A DNA stretch of 64,000 nt, taken from contig JAGOMA010000010.1 in the NCBI GenBank assembly GCA_017993775.1, positions 62,001 to 126,000 of the forward strand, given 5' to 3'. A program made the translations under genes and the position numbers. The notes beneath the pieces were generated by a model, which saw nothing but the letters and a program-made list of their open reading frames with translations, searched no databases and was not told where the DNA came from. Shown piece by piece: positions 44,787 through 53,180 of this stretch (its first letter is position 1; the number at the start of each line of letters is the position of its first letter). The DNA is from Chloroflexota bacterium (lineage in GTDB: Bacteria; Chloroflexota; Anaerolineae; Promineifilales; Promineifilaceae).

Positions 44787-47501
44787 CTACGGGACCAGCA
44801 AATTGATCACCCCACTCGTCCCATCGGCTAAAGTATAAAACAATTGCCCGGCCGTTACCACAGATGTACTGTTCACCAGTTCCGACCCCCACTGATACCC
44901 GGTCAGGGATTCCAGAGCGGCCAGGTAGGCCTGTTCTTGCTGCATGGTGGCTTCTTCGCAGGCCATGCGGGTGGTGGCAATCGGGCCAACGGTGAAGAAG
45001 TCTCTCACGGCCGTCAACGCACCAGAGTAGGTGTTGCAGCCAGCAGACCCGGTAACTTCCGTCTCGCCGAACACGGCCGTGATGGTTGTTCCTTCCAACA
45101 CCGGCTGTTCAGCCCCTACCGGGCCGAAAGATACAACCTGGAATTCGATGCCCGTGGCGCTGGAAACCGGCAGTTTTTCTTCCGGCGTTTCGCCGCCGCT
45201 GGCGGCAGATTGGGCGGCAAAGCGCAGCGTGCCGCTGTCGAAGGCCATGTCCATGAACAGGTCGCCATCCTGGAAGAAGTAGATGGCCGCATTGCTCAGA
45301 TTCGCCACAAACTGGTCGCTCAGCGAATCTTCCGGGCAGGCAGCCAGAGTGCTAGGGCCGGGGATGACGCTGAGCGTGCTGCCATCGGTGGTGTAGGAGG
45401 CCACAACGTTGTTGCAGTCGGCTTTGATAGCGGCCGTGCCGTCGGCGTTGAAGGTGATGGTGTAGCGCGTGGGGTCGGATACGGCCGTTTGCTCCACCGG
45501 CGTGGTCACCGAAACCCACTGCCATGTCGTGCCCGTCAGCAGCGGCGACAGGGGCGGCGCTTCCACCACCGGCACGTTGTCGGCGTTCACCGCTTCCACA
45601 AAGGTGGCCGACACCCACACCTGTCCATCCGACAGGTTGGGCGCGTCGATCACCCACCATCGGCCGTCGGCGCTGCGGCCGATAATTGCGCCGCTGTCGC
45701 CCAAAGGCGCTGTGCCCACGTAGGGATAATCGGTTCCCGGACCGGTGCGCAGGAAGATGCCATCCGGGGCGATGACAGTGGCCACGGCTTCGCCGTCGGT
45801 AGGCGCAGGCAGGTCCACGGTTTGCTGCGCGGCAAAACGCAGCGTGCCGCTGTCGGCAAACATATCCATGTACAGTTCGCCGTCGCGGAAGAAGTAGATG
45901 GCCGCGTTGGTGAGGTTAGCCACAAACTGGTCGCCCAGCGAATCTTCCGGACAGGCGGCCAGGGTGCTCGGTCCGGGCAAAATGCTCAGGCTGCCGCGGT
46001 CGGCGGTGTAGCTGGCGACCACGTTGTTGCAGTCGGCTTTGATGGCGGCCGTGCCGTCATCGTTGAAGGTGATGGTGTAGCGGGTGGGGTCGGAAACGGC
46101 CGTTTGTTCCACCGGCGTTGTCAACGACACCCACTGCCAGGTCGTGCCCGTCAATTTGGGCGTCAGTTCCGTGGGGAAGGTCAACGATTGGACCAGGGCG
46201 TCCAAAGCCGCCAGGTCGGGCGTCCAGCCGGTGGTGGGCAGGGCGTTCAGGGTGTCTTTGGTGGTCTGCAAATAGGCGGTGTAGCTGTCGGCATTGGCGA
46301 CCTGGGCATTGACTTCTTCCGGCACATCGGCCAGGGTGTTGGGCAGGCTTTCGGTCGATACCGGCCAGATCAGCGAGACGTAGAAGACGCCATTGCTGGT
46401 CAGACCCTGGTAATAGTAGCTCGTGGTTTCGTTGGTTAATGGGCTAACGTCTAAACGGAAAGGCCAGTCGGATACGTAACGCACGCCGCTGCCCACGTCA
46501 AAGTTCAGATCGGCAAACTGCACCCAGCGGTCCATGTCGCTCATGGGCGGCGGCAGGATGGGCATGGCGCCGGTCGGCGGTTCGGTACGTCCTTCGGCCT
46601 GGGCGATGAGGGTTTGCAAACTGGCCAATTGGTCGGCGACGATGGCGCTGCCGGTGGCGGTGTACATATCGGCGTAAGCCTGCGCAGGGAAGATGTAGAG
46701 GCGACGGCCGTTATTGGCAATGGCTTCTTCTGGTGTTTCTCCATCAAACGTTAACACGATGTGCGGCGGCATTCCCTGGAATCCGGGGCCTTCGACTACC
46801 GGGCTGCCGGGTTGGACCACCCAACTAAAGGAATTGGCCAGACCTTGCAGGTTCATCTGGATGGTTTCGGCGGGGATGGCTTCGATTTCAGCCTCACCGG
46901 CGGCGGGTACGGCTGCGTTGCGGAAATAATCCAGCGGGCCGCCATCAACGCCGGCCACAACCAGGACGCTGCCGTTTTCTTCCAGGCGATAGGTCTGCGG
47001 AACGCCGAACATCATCATCATGGCGTCAGACAGCGATTCTGGCGGGCAGGCGGCCATGGTCATCGGTCCCAGTTCCATATAAATCGCGTCGGGGCTGGCG
47101 GTGGCGTATTGTCCGGAGGCGCTGTTGCAATCTACCTGGGCGCTAAAGGAGCCATCGGCGTTGAAGAGCAGGGTGTAGGCTTCCGGGTTGGGCACGATGA
47201 TGGGGTCCATCTGCGCGCCGTTGGGGTCGCGCCGTTCCCACTGCCAGGTGATGTCGATGAGTTGTGCGTCGGCGATGTGGCTCATGGCGGCCAGCGGCGA
47301 GGCTGGCGTTGGTTCAAGGGTGGGTTCCGGTGTAGGCGGAACTTCTGTGGGTGGCACTTCTGTGGGTGGGATTTCGGTGGGTGGTACGGCCGTTGACGGT
47401 ACTTCTGTGGGTGGAATGGGGGTTGGCGTGGCTTCTTGCCCGCCGCAAGCTGCCAGCGCCAATAACAGGGCCAGCAAGAGTATGTAACCTAATTTTTTCA
47501 T
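44787..47501 (-). CDS. Lipoprotein with repeated META (HslJ-like) domains and an SH3-like domain
   Basis: 904 residues from the ATG at 47501 (MKKLGYILLL, RBS GAGGAGA); the longer open frame crosses the intergenic region and the next gene. Lipobox LAAC (Cys19), then a PPTEVPPT-rich linker (about 25-75). META-like unit 1 covers about 80-190, an uncharacterised beta-rich middle about 200-430, META 2 about 440-550, an SH3b-like segment (GIFLRTGPGTDYPYVG) about 570-640, META 3 about 655-765 and a classical HslJ-like META 4 about 800-904. META 2 and 3 are almost identical and must be a recent duplication. A surface protein of unknown function. Confidence 0.83.
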   Translation of the reverse strand: MKKLGYILLLALLLALAACGGQEATPTPIPPTEVPSTAVPPTEIPPTEVPPTEVPPTPEPTLEPTPASPLAAMSHIADAQLIDITWQWERRDPNGAQMDPIIVPNPEAYTLLFNADGSFSAQVDCNSASGQYATASPDAIYMELGPMTMAACPPESLSDAMMMMFGVPQTYRLEENGSVLVVAGVDGGPLDYFRNAAVPAAGEAEIEAIPAETIQMNLQGLANSFSWVVQPGSPVVEGPGFQGMPPHIVLTFDGETPEEAIANNGRRLYIFPAQAYADMYTATGSAIVADQLASLQTLIAQAEGRTEPPTGAMPILPPPMSDMDRWVQFADLNFDVGSGVRYVSDWPFRLDVSPLTNETTSYYYQGLTSNGVFYVSLIWPVSTESLPNTLADVPEEVNAQVANADSYTAYLQTTKDTLNALPTTGWTPDLAALDALVQSLTFPTELTPKLTGTTWQWVSLTTPVEQTAVSDPTRYTITFNDDGTAAIKADCNNVVASYTADRGSLSILPGPSTLAACPEDSLGDQFVANLTNAAIYFFRDGELYMDMFADSGTLRFAAQQTVDLPAPTDGEAVATVIAPDGIFLRTGPGTDYPYVGTAPLGDSGAIIGRSADGRWWVIDAPNLSDGQVWVSATFVEAVNADNVPVVEAPPLSPLLTGTTWQWVSVTTPVEQTAVSDPTRYTITFNADGTAAIKADCNNVVASYTTDGSTLSVIPGPSTLAACPEDSLSDQFVANLSNAAIYFFQDGDLFMDMAFDSGTLRFAAQSAASGGETPEEKLPVSSATGIEFQVVSFGPVGAEQPVLEGTTITAVFGETEVTGSAGCNTYSGALTAVRDFFTVGPIATTRMACEEATMQQEQAYLAALESLTGYQWGSELVNSTSVVTAGQLFYTLADGTSGVINLLVP

Positions 47502-47702
47502 ATATGTCTCCTCAATTATTATCTTCCAATTGACATGCTTGCCTGAAGCTGCGAACGGCCGTCTGGCAAAGCAGCGGGTGATAATAACGTAACATGTATG
47601 ACGGCTCAATGATTGGGACAGGTTTATTAGGAAGTCATCACAATTAGCCCGCCCTGGCGCATGACTTGAAGAGGAGTGGGTGTCGGGGAACGGCCGTCTG
47701 GC

Positions 47703-47746
47703 AAAAAAAAGCCCGGCACACTGTTCGCTCCATTGTGCCGAGCTTT
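47703..47746 (-). terminator. Intrinsic terminator of the DUF1269 gene
   Basis: On the minus strand AAAGCTCGGCACA pairs with TGTGCCGGGCTTT and runs into eight T residues, 49 bases after the stop codon at 47795. One G-U-type mismatch is in the stem. The rest of the 47502-47794 gap contains a duplicated 18-base word (47552 and 47689) and no gene. Confidence 0.85.
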
Positions 47747-47794
47747 GATGGCTAGTTTTGGGCGATTTCAGGACTGCATCCTGAACATCATGCA

Positions 47795-48295
47795 TCACGC
47801 ATCCTCAAGTCCATCGGTGCCAAACGCGTCACGCAATTTGGCTTCGCCCTCTTTTGAAAGCGATGTTTGCAGCACTTTTGCCTTAAACGAAGCCAGTTCT
47901 GGCAGGACTTTATCTGTTCTTACCTTTATCACCAGCAAAAACAAAGCCGCCTGCCCTGGGGCAATCGACTGCGCCACGTCTTTCAGAAAATCATCGTCAA
48001 TCCCGACATCGGTGAACCTGGCGTTTAACGCGCCGCCCACCGCGCCCGCCGCCATCCCCAGCCAGGGCGCGATGAAAATGGTTCCGATCAGCAGTCCCCA
48101 AAATGCGCCGCCCAATGCCCCTCGACCTACCAGACGGTCAAGCTGCTTTATCTTGGCCTTGCCGTTCATGTCCCGCACGACAATGGCCGCATCTTCCAGG
48201 AAAATCAACTCCTGTTTCTGCAATTCCTGCAATTTATCGCGCATTTGGGCGGCGCTTTCTTCATTTTCCAAAACCAAAACGATCATCTCAGTCAT
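47795..48295 (-). CDS. DUF1269 family protein
   Basis: 166 residues, with the conserved N-terminal IVLVLENEESAAQMRDKL segment and a glycine-rich hydrophobic hairpin (about 65-95, GALGGAFWGLLIGTIF and GMAAGAVGGAL). Paralogue of the protein at 22294 but with a shorter N-terminus. AAGGAGA precedes the ATG. Upstream is the CCCTAAGGG repeat array. Function unknown. Confidence 0.82.
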   Translation of the reverse strand: MTEMIVLVLENEESAAQMRDKLQELQKQELIFLEDAAIVVRDMNGKAKIKQLDRLVGRGALGGAFWGLLIGTIFIAPWLGMAAGAVGGALNARFTDVGIDDDFLKDVAQSIAPGQAALFLLVIKVRTDKVLPELASFKAKVLQTSLSKEGEAKLRDAFGTDGLEDA

Positions 48296-48350
48296 AACTC
48301 GTCTCCTTTTTATTTGTGACCAGCCATAAAAATTGAAATGTACTCACACA

Positions 48351-48548
48351 GACCCTAAGGGTTTTTCCCTCGAGCAAGCAGGCCCTTTGGCGCCTAAACC
48401 CTTAGGGTCTTCAACCGAGACCCTAAGGGTTTGCCCTCGAGCAAGCAGGCCCTTTGGCGCCTAAACCCTTAGGGTCTTCAACTGAGACCCTAAGGGTTTG
48501 CCCTCGAGCAAGCAGGCCTTCTGAAACCCAAACCCTTAGGGTCTATTG
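48351..48548. repeat. Three tandem copies of a CCCTAAGGG-bordered palindromic unit
   Basis: Units start at 48351, 48419 and 48486. Each opens with GACCCTAAGGGTTT (the first with a longer T-run) and closes with AAACCCTTAGGGTC, an inverted pair, around an inner CCCTCGAGCAAGCAGGCC word. The first two inner parts are nearly identical; the third diverges after CAGGCC. The array lies between the P-type ATPase stop codon and the DUF1269 start. Single or degenerate copies occur at 15340, 22093-22205, 53078-53143 and 55710. Confidence 0.8.
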
Positions 48549-48557
48549 TCGCTTGAT

Positions 48558-51074
48558 CTACGACAACCCGTTTTCAGTTTCTTCTGCCATGTCCAGAAAA
48601 TGCTCCAACCAACGGGTCCGCCACACCAGACGCTGCACGAATACCCATAGGATGGTCAAAAGAGCAATAACCACGTAAAACAGGGTAGGCAGCGGTACCA
48701 GATTGAAAAAGCCGCGCAGCCATGGCAGCGCCAGCACCACCAGATAACTGGCGAACAAGGCCACCGCCGCCACAACGGGCAGCCAATTACGACCGCGATA
48801 CGGCGCGCCGCCAGCAAACCATGCAAATGGCGGTTCGGCAAAAATCATCAGGGTGATGCCGGTAAACACAAAAAAGGTTGTCAGGGCGGTTTGCGCCGAT
48901 AACAAAACAGCGGCCTGGTTGAATAGTTCCACCGACATGGTTCCCCGCTGAGCGCCAGTCGTTCGTTCCAGGGTGGCGATCATTTCGGGGGTAATGGTGA
49001 TTTGGGCCAGGTTGTGGTCGACCAAGAAGAACGCGCCGACATAGATAAACAGGCCAAACAAGAAGATGGTAAAGCTGGCCGGCAGTGTAAAGTGCAAGAT
49101 GTTTTGGCTGAGGGTGATACGCTGGCGAACGGTAACGGCCGTTACCGCCAACACAAATGGCGGCGCTCCACGCGCAAAAAACGACAAAAGTGTACTCTGC
49201 AAGGCTGAAAACGGAAAACCCAACCCCAACATCGTTATGCTGATGATCAGCAGCAGCAAAGCGAACACCGTCACCATAAACAATTTCAAGATATTCTGGA
49301 TGCTGTTGACGATGCGCGTGCCTTCTTTCAGGGCCAGGGGCATCGCCGAGAAGGAATCGCCGAGCAGCACCATCGCCGCGACGTTGCGGGTGGCGCTGCT
49401 GCCGCTCTCCATAGCAATGCCCATATTGGCCTTTTTCAGCGACAGCACGTCGTTGACGCCGTCGCCGATCATGGCGACATATTCGCCCGAAGCGCGCAGG
49501 GCTGAGACCAGCGCCTCTTTTTGCTGCGGGGTGATACGGCCAAATACGGTGGCGTCTACGGCCGTTTGCCGGAATTCCCCCTCGCTCATCAGCGCCAGTT
49601 CAGGGCCAGACACAGCTCTCAGATCGCCGGGCAGGCCGGCCTGCCGCGCTAGGGCGGCCACCGTTTGGGGATTGTCGCCGGAAATAACCTTTAACCGAAC
49701 GTCGTTTTCGATAAATGCCTGAATAGTCTCTTGCAAATGGGGCCGAAGTTCATCGCTAAACCCAACCACGCCCAGCAGGGTCAGCGGCGGCAGTAAAGGC
49801 TCACCGGCGGTATCGTGGAGGGTAACGGCCGTTTCATGACGGGCAAACACCAGCACCCGCAAACCCCGCTCCGACCAATCGGCGGCCAGTTGGCGGGCGT
49901 CGTCGGGCATGGTGAACTGGCGTTCCAGCATTTCCAACGCGCCCAGCACATACACCCCGCCGCCGGCAAAAGCCACCGCCGACCATTTGCGCGCCGAGGA
50001 AAACGGCACTTCGTCGGCCAAAGCGTTCCGCTGCCCAGGCAGTTTGTCGATGATTGCCTGGCTGGTTTTGTTAACGGCCGTGGCGCTCGCCGCAAAATCC
50101 GCCAACAGCCGTTCCAACGCCCCTTTTTCAACCCCAACCGCATAAACATCATCGTACTGAATTTTGTTAGCCGTCAGCGTACCGGTTTTATCGGTACACA
50201 ACACCGTCACATTGCTCAAAGATTCAACGGCGTTTAGCTGCTGCACCAACCCGCCTTGTTGGCCGATACGCACCCCGCCCCAAGAATAATTCAGCGTGAT
50301 CAACGTCAGCAGACCGGCCGAAACCGACCCGGTGATAACAGCCATCACCTGCAGCCACAACCCAAAAGGCAAATTCATCACAAACAAGCTCAAAACAGCC
50401 AAAATGCTAAAGAAAAGCACAATCAGCAGCAGCAATCGCAGCAGTCGGTTCACTTCGCGCTGCAACGGCGTGTACTCGGTCTTAAATTCGCGGGCGTCTT
50501 TGGTGAGCTTATTGGCAAAACTATCCTCTCCAACCCGAGTGGCTTCCACCAGCGTTTCCCCCGTAACGCAAAAGCTGCCCGACAACACTTCCTCGCCCGG
50601 CAGCTTCAAAATCAGGTCGGACTCGCCGGTCAGGGCCGATTCATCCACTTCGATTTTTCCGTCGCCGACAACCACACCATCCACCGAAATCTGGTCTCCG
50701 GCGCGAATAACCAGCACATCGCCCAGCACCAATTCCGACGGATCGACACGCTCCTCTGCGCCATCGCGCACCACCGACACCTTTACCCGCGCCAGCAAAG
50801 CGATCTGGTCCAACTGCTGCTTGGCGCGCACTTCCTGTATGATGCCCACTACGGCGTTGAAAACCACCAGGCCAACCGTCGTAATGGCACTGCGAAAATC
50901 CCCAACCAGCATCATGCCAAACCCGATGGCATACAAAACGATGTTGACCGGGTTAAACACGTTGGTTTTGGCAATGTCGCTGTAGGTTCGGCTGGTGGAA
51001 AGCTTAACGTCGTTGCTTTGCCCGTTTCGCCGCCGTTCAGTAACCTGATTACGCGAAAGTCCGGTCATGCTCAT
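48558..51074 (-). CDS. P-type cation ATPase, CtpE-like, with altered M4 motif
   Basis: About 838 residues from the ATG at 51074 (MSMTGLSRNQV), which has AAGGA upstream; an ATG at 51107 would add 11 residues. Actuator motif TGES near 150, phosphorylation site DKTGTLT (Asp near 295), nucleotide domain with KWSAVAF, and hinge GDGVND, followed by six C-terminal TM segments. The N-terminus TGLSRNQVTERRRNG and overall order resemble mycobacterial CtpE, a calcium pump. M4 reads ITGSVSAGLLTL where relatives have a PEGL motif (ion-binding Pro-Glu). The catalytic cycle residues are intact, so ion specificity or coupling may differ. Confidence 0.87.
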   Translation of the reverse strand: MSMTGLSRNQVTERRRNGQSNDVKLSTSRTYSDIAKTNVFNPVNIVLYAIGFGMMLVGDFRSAITTVGLVVFNAVVGIIQEVRAKQQLDQIALLARVKVSVVRDGAEERVDPSELVLGDVLVIRAGDQISVDGVVVGDGKIEVDESALTGESDLILKLPGEEVLSGSFCVTGETLVEATRVGEDSFANKLTKDAREFKTEYTPLQREVNRLLRLLLLIVLFFSILAVLSLFVMNLPFGLWLQVMAVITGSVSAGLLTLITLNYSWGGVRIGQQGGLVQQLNAVESLSNVTVLCTDKTGTLTANKIQYDDVYAVGVEKGALERLLADFAASATAVNKTSQAIIDKLPGQRNALADEVPFSSARKWSAVAFAGGGVYVLGALEMLERQFTMPDDARQLAADWSERGLRVLVFARHETAVTLHDTAGEPLLPPLTLLGVVGFSDELRPHLQETIQAFIENDVRLKVISGDNPQTVAALARQAGLPGDLRAVSGPELALMSEGEFRQTAVDATVFGRITPQQKEALVSALRASGEYVAMIGDGVNDVLSLKKANMGIAMESGSSATRNVAAMVLLGDSFSAMPLALKEGTRIVNSIQNILKLFMVTVFALLLLIISITMLGLGFPFSALQSTLLSFFARGAPPFVLAVTAVTVRQRITLSQNILHFTLPASFTIFLFGLFIYVGAFFLVDHNLAQITITPEMIATLERTTGAQRGTMSVELFNQAAVLLSAQTALTTFFVFTGITLMIFAEPPFAWFAGGAPYRGRNWLPVVAAVALFASYLVVLALPWLRGFFNLVPLPTLFYVVIALLTILWVFVQRLVWRTRWLEHFLDMAEETENGLS

Positions 51075-51282
51075 AAATTCTGTCCTTTTCTCAGGCGAAT
51101 TGTCCATTCAGATTGGCTTCAGGCGCACCATTGGGAAAGTCCTCGAGATTCAGCGCCTCAGCGGGTAAATGCCTCGCTCTCCATCGTGGAAGACGCCAAA
51201 TGAGGCTGGACGTTATTTTACTCTATAAAAGGAAAGATGAAACCAGAGCCTGCAGAATTCAACAATTAAGACTTTTTAGGGT

Positions 51283-51371
51283 TGAAAATTAAATAACATG
51301 CGTAAGATGGGACCAATCTCAGAAGATTGGTCCCATTTAAACGTGTAAATTATTTCAATTCTCGTTCCTTA
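51283..51371. repeat. Composite palindromic repeat, copy 1
   Basis: ATGGGACCAATCT (51307-51319) and AGATTGGTCCCAT (51324-51336) form a perfect 13-bp stem. Flanks TGAAAATTAAATAACATG and AAACGTGTAAATTATT are shared almost base for base with 55720-55808. Both copies are edged by CCTAAGG-like words. Confidence 0.75.
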
Positions 51372-51398
51372 GGATTTCGTGGGGGGCTGATCTGAAAC

Positions 51399-51460
51399 GT
51401 GATGCGTGGCGCGTGATGCGTGGGGTCTCTCTGGTCACGCATGACGTTTCACGCATCACG
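51399..51460. repeat. GTGATGCGTG inverted/direct repeat cluster
   Basis: CGTGATGCGTG at 51399 and 51412 face CACGCATGACG near 51436 and CACGCATCACG at 51450. Same family as the hairpin at 7536-7574. With the previous repeat it accounts for most of the gap 51075-51484; I see no gene there. Confidence 0.65.
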
Positions 51461-51484
51461 GGCTAGCGGCTCAGCGACGCGCCT

Positions 51485-52495
51485 TTACTCCACATAAGCA
51501 ACATAGCCTGCCTGGTCGTCTGGTTCTATTTTAAAGTACCCCAGATTGGCGCCCTCTTGCATAAGTTGTTTAAATTGGCTGTACCCGTAGATGGATTCGT
51601 CAAACCCGCCATATTTTTGCAGCAGGCTGGCCTTAACATACGGAAAATACGCTCTGTCCCGTTTGGACGCTTTCAGGATTTCGACAATTTCCTTAAAAAT
51701 TCCTTCCAATTCTTCCGGTATGGTCGAGGGTTTATGGTTCTGTTGCGGCAAGGTCAACCAATCTCTTAACGCGGCCGTGTGCAGACTGAAAAAACCCTTG
51801 CTTTCGCCATGTTCCATCATGGATTTGAATTTTTCAAAGCCGTACTCGCGTTGATCAAATTGGCCATAGAGCGCGATCAGCTTCATTTTTACCTGGGTAA
51901 GCAAGATGAGGTTACTGGTTTCTTGCTCAATCAATTTGACGATCTGCTGAAAGACTTCTTCTGCGGGTTTGGCTGGTTTGACGTGGGTCGGGGGCGGCTG
52001 GATCGGTGAATCCGACACTTTGGGTGGATCGACGTCTACATCATAGATCAACAACGTATCGACTAAATCACCCAATCTGGTGGACGCGTTGTTCGATTGG
52101 GCAATCACAACGACTTTTTTACCTCTGGGGCGTAAGGCAGTTGCCACATGGACAAAATCCCCGTCTCCGGTAACTAAAATGTAGGTTTCGATGCTGGGAT
52201 TGCGATAGGCAAGATCGATGCAATCTGTGGCCAGCTTGACGTCTGCATTGTTTTTGTAGCCTGTGGGGACATATACAGGCTCAATTCCCATGGTATATAA
52301 AACCTGAGAATCTCGCTGAAACCTTTGTTCGCGCCAGTCGGCGTAGGCTTTGGCCAGGACTAAACGGCCGTATCCCTCCGCCACCTCTCGCAAAGCAGAG
52401 ATATTGGCTTTGCCGCGAATAAACCCGTGCATGTTTTCCCAATCGATAAACATGGCCACATCTGTACTGGATTCTCGCTGAATAGAGTCCATCAT
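51485..52495 (-). CDS. NYN-domain putative ribonuclease with two LOTUS/OST-HTH domains
   Basis: 336 residues from the first of two adjacent ATGs (52495, 52492) behind GGGAGGAA; the second ATG is better spaced. The N-terminal NYN (PIN-like) domain (about 8-150) has acidic residues in MFIDWEN, NNADVKLATDCID and VTGDGDF, the expected metal site. After a Pro-rich linker, two LOTUS-like winged helices follow (about 175-245 and 265-336), each with an FD-x-x-x-YG core. Such LabA/MARF1-like proteins bind and cut RNA. The partner and target are unknown. It is a solitary gene flanked by repeats. Confidence 0.87.
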   Translation of the reverse strand: MMDSIQRESSTDVAMFIDWENMHGFIRGKANISALREVAEGYGRLVLAKAYADWREQRFQRDSQVLYTMGIEPVYVPTGYKNNADVKLATDCIDLAYRNPSIETYILVTGDGDFVHVATALRPRGKKVVVIAQSNNASTRLGDLVDTLLIYDVDVDPPKVSDSPIQPPPTHVKPAKPAEEVFQQIVKLIEQETSNLILLTQVKMKLIALYGQFDQREYGFEKFKSMMEHGESKGFFSLHTAALRDWLTLPQQNHKPSTIPEELEGIFKEIVEILKASKRDRAYFPYVKASLLQKYGGFDESIYGYSQFKQLMQEGANLGYFKIEPDDQAGYVAYVE

Positions 52496-52531
52496 ATTCC
52501 TCCCATTATTGAAATCTTTCCCCAACCAAAC

Positions 52532-53020
52532 TCAATTTACCGCCAACGGCGGCCCCATCAACTCCATGCCATGCGCCCGCCACAGCGCCGGGTCCTGCGG
52601 CGGCATGGCGTCGGCCTTTGTCACCTCGCGGAAAAACGCTTCCATCTTCCCGGCCGGGTTAAAGGCAATCAACATCCGGCCCTGGCCATCGCCCACGTGC
52701 GCCCACACATGCGGCACCTGGCGCGGAGCCATCAATGAATCGCCCGGATAGAGCCGCAGCCGCTCCAGGCCAATTTCTATCACAAACTCCCCTTCCACGG
52801 CATAGAACCACTCCTCCTGATCCGTATGCAGATGGCGCGCCGGGCCGCCTTTGGCATGGAAGGTGTTTTCAAGGATCAGCAAGCCGCTGTTGTCTGATGG
52901 CACAACTTTAAATGCGATGACGCTAACGCCTAACCCACGCTGTTCGCCCAAACAATCTGCGCCTGCCGCAACACGAATGGCGTCTGGTGTACTGGTCGAC
53001 ATGGACAAAGTTTCACTCAT
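52532..53020 (-). CDS. Cupin-domain protein
   Basis: 162 residues. One cupin beta-barrel with the metal motif ARHLHTDQEEWFYAVEGE (His, His, Glu) and a second motif PHVWAHVG. A strong GGAGG ribosome site is present. Single-domain cupins of this size include isomerases, dioxygenases and sugar-binding sensors; none can be picked here. It starts a row of small minus-strand genes but is separated from the next by the repeat at 53078. Confidence 0.8.
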   Translation of the reverse strand: MSETLSMSTSTPDAIRVAAGADCLGEQRGLGVSVIAFKVVPSDNSGLLILENTFHAKGGPARHLHTDQEEWFYAVEGEFVIEIGLERLRLYPGDSLMAPRQVPHVWAHVGDGQGRMLIAFNPAGKMEAFFREVTKADAMPPQDPALWRAHGMELMGPPLAVN

Positions 53021-53077
53021 AAAATCCTCCTTCTTTCGCGCACGTTGAGGGATTCAAGTTACGCAGTCATTCCAGTG

Positions 53078-53143
53078 AAAACCCTAAGGGTTTTACCGAA
53101 TCAATCATCATTTCCCAAAGGTCCAGTAAACCCTTAGGGTTTT
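53078..53143. repeat. CCCTAAGGG-bordered element
   Basis: AAAACCCTAAGGGTTTT (53078-53094) and AAACCCTTAGGGTTTT (53128-53143) border a 33-base unrelated core. Same border words as the array at 48351. It fills the gap between the cupin and phosphotransferase genes. Confidence 0.7.
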
Positions 53144-53180
53144 GGGCGCATACAGCACGGCCGTTTCCCGGTCGCTGCCC

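Noticed and set aside
47502..47798. N-terminal extension of the META lipoprotein
   Set aside because: It would cross a terminator and put the lipoprotein signal at residue 100; the ATG at 47501 has a good ribosome site.
48351..48548. CRISPR-like array
   Set aside because: Only three units, the inner segments are near-identical rather than unique spacers, and no cas gene is near.
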